From the NCBI GenBank assembly GCA_045655705.1, contig JAZOPU010000090.1, forward strand, positions 1 through 22,326: a stretch of 22,326 nt of DNA. Reading direction: 5' to 3'. A program made the translations under genes and the position numbers. Shown here in pieces: positions 13,418 through 19,037 of the stretch. A model generated the notes under the pieces. It did no database searches, was not told the DNA's origin, and worked only from the letters and a program-made list of their open reading frames with translations. Origin of the DNA: Scatosoma sp045655705. Its GTDB lineage: Bacteria > Bacillota > Clostridia > Christensenellales > Borkfalkiaceae. Position 1 is the first letter of the stretch. The number at the start of each line of letters is the position of its first letter.

Positions 13418-15217
13418 TTAGCTTAAATTTTTCAAATTGACGATGGCGAGTTCTTCTCCGCTTTGTGCGTCGGTGTAGATCACGTATTGTTCTTCGCCGT
13501 AGTTGCAAACGAATTCATACGCGGGGCGTTCTTCTTTGCCCGCTTCTACGACTACAAGGCGTGCGCTCGTAACTTCTAAACCAGCGTGCAATTTTTCTTG
13601 CGCCTCAAAGAGCGTAACGCTTGTTTGCACGTCTTTTCTATCGCGGTGGTTACGGATATATTTCGTAGCGTCGAAGCCCGTCACCACACCGCGCGTACGG
13701 CAAATTTTCACGTGTACGCTATCGGGATAATACGCCACGCCGTCGCTACTATACACGAACGTGAAATCGGCGTCCGTGCCGTTTTCGCGCAAGCGTACGG
13801 CGGTCATATCTTCATAGCCAAGCCCGCTCAAAAATTCTTCGGCAATACGCTGTGAGTTTTCAAGATCGAACGTTTCGCTGTTGCAATCTTCATAGTAGTC
13901 AAAGCGAAGCAGTTTTCCGCTACCGCAATCAATTTCCGCAAACAGCATCGTGCCGTTGGCGTCGTAGCCTTGTACGTTATACGCCGTGTAATCGCGTGCG
14001 ACCGTTTCGCCGATACATTGGAACTGACTGATATTATACGCGGAGAAATAGTTTAGACAAAGCTCTTCCGCTTTGGACGGTTCTATTTTTTGCGCGTTTT
14101 CTTCGCCCATAGGGGGTGCGTCGGCATTTCGGCGCATACCTGCTCCGCTGTTTTCACTGATGTTGTTCTCGTCGAGCGTGGCGTTTTCTACCTTTTCAAT
14201 CACGTCTTTGAGCATACCCTCGCCCTTTTTCATAAAGTCCGTGAACATATTATCCGTCATTGTTTCGGACAAATTGCCTACCTGCTCGCGGGCGCTACGG
14301 TTTTTCGCGTATAAGTTTTCTAAAATTTCCTGATCGCGACTATCCAAGCGTTCTCCGCGACGGAGCTTAGCGAGCATACGCTCGCTTTCACGCGCCACGC
14401 GGTTGATCAGCGACGTGAGATTGGTTTCCTGCTCCGCACTTACGGGCATTTTTTCAAGGTCTAATTCCGCAAGACGGGCTTGGACGAGCAAATCCGTCAA
14501 GATACGGCTTTGTTGCACGGGCGAAGCGGACACGCGGGCACGGTCGAGATCGTTTTCCACGTTTTCCATAATCCCCATAAGCTCGTAGGTCGTGGCTTTA
14601 TAGCCCGTCATCATACTTTCGTTTTTCGCGTTCATATCGATCGCACCGACGGTGAGTGCCGTCGTGAGTGCGAGCGTTACCGCGCCGAGCGAGATGACCG
14701 CGGCAAGCCAACCGCCGTAGCCTTTTTTGCTTTCGCGAGCGTTATCATTTTTGCGCTTTTGCGTTTTTTGGCGTTTGGCTTTGGATTTTTCTTGCGAGCG
14801 GTTGGCTTTGGCGTGTGCGCGTTCGCGGATTTTCGCTTCCTTTTCCGCTTTGCGTTTTTCGATCATTGCCTTTTTTTCCGCGGCGCGTTTTTCCGCTTTC
14901 GCTTTCTTTTCCGCGGCGCGTTTCTCTGCGCGAGCTTGCATTTCCGCGCGTAATTTTTCAAACCGTTCCTTGCGTTCGGCTTTGGCTTTTTCCTTTTTCA
15001 GCGCCGCATCCACGCGTGCTTTCGCCGCTTTTTCTTCCTTTTGCGTAGCTTTGGACGCGGGCTGTTTTTTCGTGCGCGTGCTCACGGTTTTTTTGCCCGC
15101 TTTCGTTTCCACGCTCACGCTGGGGTTTTCCGTTTTTACTTGTTTTTCTACGATTTCCACCTTTTCCGCTCCCGAAGAAACGTTAGTGGCGATTTCCGTC
15201 GTTTTTTGTTCTTTCAT
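13418..15217 (-). CDS. ypeB: Germination protein YpeB with an extended basic N-terminus
   Basis: A 599-aa partner of the cortex-lytic enzyme SleB. In Bacillus the two proteins depend on each other for stable localisation in the spore and for cortex breakdown at germination. One membrane helix lies at 170-192 (WLAAVISLGAVTLALTTAL...). It is followed by the family's helical region (TYELMGIMENVENDLDRARV) and, from about 390 on, PepSY-like beta repeats (AEELCLNYFSAYNI..., RIAEEFLSGLGYEDM..., EAQEKLHAGLEV...). Bacillus YpeB is about 450 aa and starts close to its membrane helix. Here some 165 extra residues precede it, mostly Lys/Ala/Glu/Arg with near-repeats such as RAAEKKAKAEK, predicted to be a long charged helix in the cytoplasm. 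GGGGAGGACAATT precedes the ATG; the gap from sleB is 21 bp. Confidence 0.92.
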   Translation of the reverse strand: MKEQKTTEIATNVSSGAEKVEIVEKQVKTENPSVSVETKAGKKTVSTRTKKQPASKATQKEEKAAKARVDAALKKEKAKAERKERFEKLRAEMQARAEKRAAEKKAKAEKRAAEKKAMIEKRKAEKEAKIRERAHAKANRSQEKSKAKRQKTQKRKNDNARESKKGYGGWLAAVISLGAVTLALTTALTVGAIDMNAKNESMMTGYKATTYELMGIMENVENDLDRARVSASPVQQSRILTDLLVQARLAELDLEKMPVSAEQETNLTSLINRVARESERMLAKLRRGERLDSRDQEILENLYAKNRSAREQVGNLSETMTDNMFTDFMKKGEGMLKDVIEKVENATLDENNISENSGAGMRRNADAPPMGEENAQKIEPSKAEELCLNYFSAYNISQFQCIGETVARDYTAYNVQGYDANGTMLFAEIDCGSGKLLRFDYYEDCNSETFDLENSQRIAEEFLSGLGYEDMTAVRLRENGTDADFTFVYSSDGVAYYPDSVHVKICRTRGVVTGFDATKYIRNHRDRKDVQTSVTLFEAQEKLHAGLEVTSARLVVVEAGKEERPAYEFVCNYGEEQYVIYTDAQSGEELAIVNLKNLS

Positions 15218-15238
15218 AATTGTCCTCCCCTTTCCTGA

Positions 15239-15991
15239 TTATATGGCAAAGACGTGCTTACCGATAACGGTAACCGTTTGCCGATCAAAGATCCACGCAC
15301 TCGTTGCCACGGCGGGATTGTAATAATAGAGCGCACCGCCCGTGGGATCCCAGCCGTTGATGGCATCTTTCGCCGCTTTCATTGCCGTGTCGTTGGGTGT
15401 TAAGTTGATTTGACCGTCCGACACCGCCGTGAACGCGTGTTTTTGATATACCACGCCCGAAAGGGTGTTGGGGAATTGGTTAGAGCGTATGCGGTTTAAA
15501 ACCACCGCGCCGATCGCGACCTGCCCCGTATACGGCTCGCCCCTGCCTTCGGCGTAGATAGTGCGGGCGAGAAGGTATACGTCCGAGCTGGAATATCCGC
15601 CAAAGCCATTCGTTTGCGTGGTGGACGAACCGCCCGAAAGAATATTATACGATTCGTTCATGCCCAGCGCTTGATAGGTGGCTTTGCCCACGATCCCGTC
15701 CGCTTTGATACCGTTCTTTTTTTGGAACGCGATTACGGCGTCTTTCGTGCCTTTGCCAAACACGCCGTCCACCGCGCCGTTATAATAGCCCCAATTTTTT
15801 AAACGGCGTTGCACTTCCCGTACTTCACTGCCTTTCGAGCCTTGTTTTAAGAGCGCGGCTTGCAATACGTATTCTTGCACCGCGCCTTGCTCCATATTCT
15901 TGGACATGGAACAACCCGTAGCGCAAGCGGGAAGTAGCGTACAAATCGCCGCCGCCGTTACGATTAGTCCCTTTTTGATTGTTTTTCTCAT
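15239..15991 (-). CDS. sleB: Spore cortex-lytic enzyme SleB
   Basis: A 250-aa exported lytic transglycosylase that cuts cortex peptidoglycan during germination. A signal peptide covers about residues 1-27 (KKGLIVTAAAICTLLPACATGC), and the cysteines near its end could also allow lipid attachment. A peptidoglycan-binding domain spans 48-110 (GSEVREVQRRLKNWGYY, VDGVFGKGTKDAVIAFQ, GIVGKATYQALG). The catalytic Hydrolase_2 domain spans about 137-250, with YLLARTIYAEGRGEP containing the expected catalytic Glu148. AGGAGG lies seven bases ahead of the ATG. It is the first gene of the sleB-ypeB operon, as in Bacillus. A sigma-G promoter would be expected upstream, but I could not find a convincing one. 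Confidence 0.95.
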   Translation of the reverse strand: MRKTIKKGLIVTAAAICTLLPACATGCSMSKNMEQGAVQEYVLQAALLKQGSKGSEVREVQRRLKNWGYYNGAVDGVFGKGTKDAVIAFQKKNGIKADGIVGKATYQALGMNESYNILSGGSSTTQTNGFGGYSSSDVYLLARTIYAEGRGEPYTGQVAIGAVVLNRIRSNQFPNTLSGVVYQKHAFTAVSDGQINLTPNDTAMKAAKDAINGWDPTGGALYYYNPAVATSAWIFDRQTVTVIGKHVFAI

Positions 15992-16055
15992 ACTATTTCC
16001 TCCTGTATGTAGGTAAAGTGAAAATTTTTGCTACGCGAAAAGTTGTGGTAATATT

Positions 16056-16589
16056 TTACCTTTCTTTCCACTGTCGTATAATTTCTACGATTTTGCTCTT
16101 ATATTCCACGTTTCCGCCCGTTGCCGTGAAACAAAGAGGCGGGTAGACCACGCACCACCAGTTATCCCCTGTGCCTTTGCCAAGCTCGATAATAAGCGCG
16201 GTATATTCGCCTGCGGGGAGCGTGTAATTTTCATATACGCGGGTGGGGAACGCTTCTACGCGCACTTGTGCTTTCGCCGTATACGAAAAACCCTGTTCTT
16301 GCAAGACGGCGTTCGCCGTTTGTTCAATTTCCTTGGTATGCGCCGTTACGCCTTGCACCGCTTGGGCTTTGGTGGAATATTCCGCCACGAGCGGGGTAAG
16401 GTATTCCACGACCGCGTCGCGTACGAGATATTTCACGTCTTGTGCTTGGGGCTGGTTGGAGTCCGCGCGGATATGCATACGCAAATATTCCGTTTGCGAA
16501 CTTGGTATTTGCGCCTTACAACCCATAAACGGCAACGCCGTTACACTTATTATGAAGAACGTGAAAAAAATTATGCAAAACTTTTTCAT
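16056..16589 (-). CDS. spoIIR: Stage II sporulation protein R
   Basis: A 177-aa secreted forespore signal protein. SpoIIR activates the SpoIIGA protease across the septum, leading to processing of pro-sigma-E in the mother cell. The signal peptide is residues 1-24 (MKKFCIIFFTFFIISVTALP). Family hallmarks are LRMHIRADSNQPQAQDVKYLVRDAV in outline, the FPTRVYENYTLPAGEYTAL segment, and the C-terminal block GKGTGDNWWCVVYPPLC. ATG 16589 is used because GGAGG precedes it; an upstream in-frame ATG at 16616 would lie inside the hairpin. The ribosome binding site sits in the 3' arm of an 11-bp hairpin (16595-16628), and a probable sigma-F promoter lies just upstream, both discussed separately. Confidence 0.94.
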   Translation of the reverse strand: MKKFCIIFFTFFIISVTALPFMGCKAQIPSSQTEYLRMHIRADSNQPQAQDVKYLVRDAVVEYLTPLVAEYSTKAQAVQGVTAHTKEIEQTANAVLQEQGFSYTAKAQVRVEAFPTRVYENYTLPAGEYTALIIELGKGTGDNWWCVVYPPLCFTATGGNVEYKSKIVEIIRQWKER

Positions 16590-16594
16590 AAAAA

Positions 16595-16628
16595 AATAAC
16601 CTCCGTATTTTGTCACACGGAGGTTATT
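16595..16628 (-). terminator. Hairpin that both ends trmL transcripts and hides the spoIIR ribosome site
   Basis: On the minus strand AATAACCTCCG, a 12-nt loop, then CGGAGGTTATT followed by a T run: a perfect 11-bp stem. The 3' arm contains the GGAGG of spoIIR. Transcripts entering from trmL would be terminated here or would have the ribosome site paired. Confidence 0.8.
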
Positions 16629-16651
16629 GACAGTATTTTATAATTTTATAC
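16623..16651 (-). promoter_or_regulatory. Probable sigma-F promoter of spoIIR
   Basis: Minus-strand GTATA (16647-16651) and GTCAATAAC (16623-16631) with a 15-bp spacer, close to the sigma-F pattern GYATA-N15-GGnnAnAnT. spoIIR is a known sigma-F target in Bacillus. The start would fall near 16616, inside the hairpin loop. Confidence 0.5.
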
Positions 16652-16656
16652 GCATT

Positions 16657-17160
16657 TTACAACAAATCCGACCATTTATGCTCGTGCAGTTCGCCTGTGG
16701 AAGAAAGCCCCGCAAAATCCGTTTGTCGGAGCGCTTCATACAGCGCCACCGCCACCGAGTTGCTCAAATTGAGCGAGCGCGCCTGCTCGCGCATAGGAAT
16801 ACGTAAACATTCGCCCGCGTGCTTTAATAATAGGTTTTCGTCTAAACCCTTCGTTTCCTTGCCAAAAACGAGAAAATCATTCTCTTGAAAGCAAGCCTCA
16901 CAATGGTTCTTTTGCGCTTTGGTCGTGAAAAAGAAAAACCTTGCGCAAGGATATTTGGCTTTGAGCTCGTCAAAGCTATCGTAGTAGGAAACGTTTACTA
17001 AATCCCAATAGTCCAAGCCCGCGCGCTTTAAATATTTATCCGAAACTTCAAACCCAAGCGGGCGGATCATATGCAAATGCGCGCCCGTAGCGGCACAGGT
17101 ACGGGCGATATTGCCCGCGTTTTGGGGGATTTCCGGTTCAACGAGTACGATATGAAACAT
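16657..17160 (-). CDS. trmL: tRNA (cytidine(34)-2'-O)-methyltransferase
   Basis: A 167-aa SPOUT-class enzyme that 2'-O-methylates the wobble nucleotide of certain leucine tRNAs, using S-adenosylmethionine. The N-terminus FHIVLVEPEIPQNAGNIARTCAATGA is the family signature, continued by LHMIRPLGF and LKRAGLDYWD. The knotted cofactor site is in the C-terminus: LVFGKETKGL, then RIPMREQARSLNLSNSVAVALYEALRQ in outline. AAAGGAGCAAT precedes ATG 17160. It is divergent from rubrerythrin across a 259-bp gap with palindromic repeats. Its stop lies six bases from the spoIIR promoter. Confidence 0.95.
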   Translation of the reverse strand: MFHIVLVEPEIPQNAGNIARTCAATGAHLHMIRPLGFEVSDKYLKRAGLDYWDLVNVSYYDSFDELKAKYPCARFFFFTTKAQKNHCEACFQENDFLVFGKETKGLDENLLLKHAGECLRIPMREQARSLNLSNSVAVALYEALRQTDFAGLSSTGELHEHKWSDLL

Positions 17161-17180
17161 ATTGCTCCTTTCAGTCGCGG

Positions 17181-17266
17181 TGAAATTTTTCACTTCGTGA
17201 AAAGTGAAATTGCTACGCAGTGAAATTTGCGCAAGCGCAAGTGAAATTTTTTCGCCAAGCGAAAAG
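17181..17266. repeat. Array of four TGAAATT-headed palindromic units
   Basis: TGAAATT occurs at 17181, 17205, 17221 and 17242. Each copy is followed by a small palindrome: TTTTCACTTCGTGAAAA, TGCTACGCA, TTGCGCAAGCGCAA and TTTTCGCCAAGCGAAAA. A related single unit lies at 21613-21628 (TTTTTCACTTCGTGAA identical to 17186-17201), and a degenerate one near 16017-16042. They look like interspersed short palindromes of the chromosome. The remaining bases to 17419 hold AT/GC mixed sequence with a weak TATATT near 17285 and no gene. Confidence 0.65.
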
Positions 17267-17419
17267 TTAAGAAATACTTCACTTATATTATTGTACTCGC
17301 TCGCGCGCGAAAACGCAAGCGTTTTTCCATACTTTCCCAAAAGCTTTGTGCGTATATTCGCGCCCTTTGGTTGCATACTGTTTCTACAAAGGCAACGCCT
17401 TAAAGTAGGAGTTATGATT

Positions 17420-18016
17420 ATGCAATTTGAAAACACGGAAACTTTTAAAAACCTTGCGCGTTCGTTTGCAGGCGAGTGTCAGGCGGGTATGCGTTATCAA
17501 ATGATCGCAAAGCTGGCTATGAACGAAAAGCTGAAAACGCTTGCCGACGCCGTTCGCACCATCGCTAAAAACGAAACGTTGCACGCTACGCAATTTTTCA
17601 ACAAGATTATTGAAAAAACGGGTAGCCGTGACAATATCGAGTTCGACGCAGGCTATCCCTTTCATGCGGGGACGCTCGTGGAAGGCTTGAAATTCGCCGC
17701 TACCGACGAGAAAAACGAAGCGGAAGATATCTACCCCACTTTTGCAGAGACAGCAAAAAAAGAAGGCTTTGAAGATATCGCCGCGCTTTATAAAATGGTC
17801 GCGGACGTGGAAAGACAACACAAAATTATCTTTCAATATCTTTGCGACGCCGTGAAAAACGGTACGCTGTATCAATGCGAACAGCCCATTTTATGGATTT
17901 GTAGCGAGTGCGGGTATATGCACGTTGCCACCGAGGCTTGGAAAGTTTGTCCGCTTTGTAAAGCAGGACAGGGCTACGTTGATTTGCACCTGCCCTTTGA
18001 AGGCGTAAGAAAATAA
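17420..18016 (+). CDS. rbr: Rubrerythrin
   Basis: A 198-aa non-haem iron peroxidase that reduces hydrogen peroxide in anaerobes, with electrons from NADH via rubredoxin. The ferritin-like four-helix domain carries the di-iron ligands: Glu19 (FAGECQAG), Glu52 and His55 (NETLHA), an acidic ligand in EAEDIYPTFAE, and Glu131 and His134 (VERQH). The C-terminal rubredoxin-like domain has Cys161-x2-Cys164 (ICSECGY) and Cys177-x2-Cys180 (VCPLC). I prefer ATG 17420 because AGGAG lies eight bases upstream; ATG 17414 is in frame but only two bases from it. It is probably under PerR control. Two tiny genes follow at 39 bp. Confidence 0.96.
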   Translation: MQFENTETFKNLARSFAGECQAGMRYQMIAKLAMNEKLKTLADAVRTIAKNETLHATQFFNKIIEKTGSRDNIEFDAGYPFHAGTLVEGLKFAATDEKNEAEDIYPTFAETAKKEGFEDIAALYKMVADVERQHKIIFQYLCDAVKNGTLYQCEQPILWICSECGYMHVATEAWKVCPLCKAGQGYVDLHLPFEGVRK

Positions 18017-18055
18017 ATTGCTCTTTGAGCGTTGCAAAAGTATAAGGAGATTTTT

Positions 18056-18196
18056 ATGAAAAACAATCAAAACAATCAAAACAATCAAAACAACCAAAAG
18101 AACAAAAACTGTGGCAATAAAAACTGCGGGAACAAAAACTGCGGTGCAAAAAATAGCGAAAACCATAGCTATGAACACGGCGGGAACAATGACTGA
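18056..18196 (+). CDS. Asn-rich small protein with NCG repeats
   Basis: A 46-aa protein made of NNQ repeats (residues 3-14), then three NxxCG-type units (CGNKNCGNKNCG, with Cys at 19, 24 and 29), and a hydrophilic tail. It has a strong ribosome binding site (AAGGAG, eight bases before ATG), so it is very likely translated. I do not recognise a family. Asn/Gln-rich tiny proteins with regular Cys are seen among coat or small spore proteins of Clostridia, and Cys repeats could bind metal; both are guesses. Its last eight bases overlap the start of the next gene (ATGACTGA), which suggests coupled translation. Confidence 0.65.
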   Translation: MKNNQNNQNNQNNQKNKNCGNKNCGNKNCGAKNSENHSYEHGGNND

Positions 18197-18341
18197 TAAA
18201 CGCCGTGCCCAAATTCCCGAACCCACGAAAAAGGCTATGGAGCTTTTCCCCGAGCCTTCGCAAACGGACGTGAACGGGAGTTATACGGGTAGACCGCAAA
18301 ACAAGAAAGAAGTTCCCGTGCAAGACGCGGACGATCTTTAA
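18189..18341 (+). CDS. Small conserved-type protein ending PVQDADDL
   Basis: A 50-aa hydrophilic protein (MTDKRRAQIPEPTKKAMELF..., then TDVNGSYTGRP, ending EVPVQDADDL). Tiny proteins with a GSYTG(x)P centre and a VQDADDL end seem familiar to me from Clostridia, but I know of no function. ATG 18189 overlaps the previous stop in another frame (ATGACTGA) and lacks a strong ribosome site of its own, so coupling to the Asn/Cys-rich gene is likely. A longer in-frame start at 18111 would read through the upstream gene and is less likely. A terminator follows 19 bp after the stop. Confidence 0.7.
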   Translation: MTDKRRAQIPEPTKKAMELFPEPSQTDVNGSYTGRPQNKKEVPVQDADDL

Positions 18342-18360
18342 AAAGTCATTGTAAAACAAA

Positions 18361-18411
18361 ACGAACCCTTTTTCGGCGCGATGCCGATTGGGGGTTCGTG
18401 TTTTTTGTTTT
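18361..18411 (+). terminator. Terminator of the rubrerythrin gene cluster
   Basis: ACGAACCC (18361-18368) pairs with GGGTTCGT (18392-18399) around an inner CGGC/GCCG stem, followed by GTTTTTTGTTTT. It abuts the convergent zinc-ribbon gene, whose stop is at 18410-18412. Confidence 0.85.
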
Positions 18412-18883
18412 AGAAATCGTCGTCTTCGTCGTCGTCCTCGTCGTCTTCGTCGTCGTCCATATCGTAGTAGTCGTCGGGGGAGACGTATTCAAATTCTTCC
18501 TCTTCTTCAAACTCTTCCTCTTCTTCGATTTCTTCCTCTTCTTCGTCGAATTCGCTGTCGGGAATACCAAGGTCGAGCTCTTCTTCGTCGTCGTCAAGAT
18601 AGCTCCGCCACGACGCGTCTTCTTTGTCTTCGTCTTCGTCCATGGTTTCTTCTTCATACGCCGATTTTTTCTTGCACTCTTCGCACATTTTTTCACCGTA
18701 CGGCATATAATTCTCACCGCAAATAGGACAAAGTTCCGTTTCTTCGATTGCTTCTTCCGCTTCAAAATCGTCGGTAAACGTCTTTTCCCCGCTTAACTCT
18801 TTCATACAAACTTCGCAATATTCTTGCGTATCCGCGTCGATGAAATTGAGTTCACAGCGCGGGCATAATATATAATTTGCCAT
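18410..18883 (-). CDS. Zinc-ribbon protein with highly acidic C-terminus
   Basis: A 157-aa cytoplasmic protein. The N-terminal 75 residues carry four CxxC pairs (C7-C10, C23-C26, C52-C55, C67-C70), enough for two zinc ribbons. Residues 78-157 are mostly Asp and Glu (for example EEEEEIEEEEEFEEEEEFE and a final run of D/E), with a net charge strongly negative. I cannot name a family. Acidic tails next to zinc ribbons occur in proteins that mimic nucleic acid or bind RNA polymerase or ribosomes; no function is claimed. It has its own promoter (18917-18945). GAGGG lies 11 bases before the ATG, a slightly long spacing. Confidence 0.8.
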   Translation of the reverse strand: MANYILCPRCELNFIDADTQEYCEVCMKELSGEKTFTDDFEAEEAIEETELCPICGENYMPYGEKMCEECKKKSAYEEETMDEDEDKEDASWRSYLDDDEEELDLGIPDSEFDEEEEEIEEEEEFEEEEEFEYVSPDDYYDMDDDEDDEDDDEDDDF

Positions 18884-18916
18884 ATCTATCTTTTCCCTCG
18901 TTTCGTGTTTTGCTAT

Positions 18917-18945
18917 ATTATATTTATATTTTATACTTTTGTAAA
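18917..18945 (-). promoter_or_regulatory. Promoter of the zinc-ribbon gene
   Basis: Minus-strand TTTACA (18940-18945) and TATAAT (18917-18922) with a 17-bp spacer. Confidence 0.65.
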
Positions 18946-19004
18946 CCGTTTTTACAGGCTTTTTTCATTTTTTTCAAAAAATTTTTGTCTTTTTTTCCAA
19001 AATA

Positions 19005-19032
19005 AACCGTTCCCTGTGTGTAGGGAACGGTT
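19005..19032 (-). terminator. Terminator of the lipoprotein gene
   Basis: AACCGTTCCCT (19005-19015), loop GTGTGT, AGGGAACGGTT (19022-19032): a perfect 11-bp stem directly after the lipoprotein stop, with TTTATTTT following on the minus strand. Confidence 0.85.
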
Positions 19033-19037
19033 ATCGC

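Noticed and set aside
14480..15323. Two long plus-strand frames opposite ypeB
   Set aside because: Phe/Ala/Arg-rich translations are the mirror of the Lys/Ala/Glu codons in the YpeB extension; no ribosome binding site.
17204..17419. N-terminal extension of rubrerythrin
   Set aside because: It would translate the palindromic repeats; the family start and ribosome site are at 17420.
18388..18796. Plus- and minus-strand frames overlapping the acidic zinc-ribbon gene
   Set aside because: Low-complexity Val/Phe or Lys/Thr runs caused by the repetitive GAA/GAC codons of the real gene.
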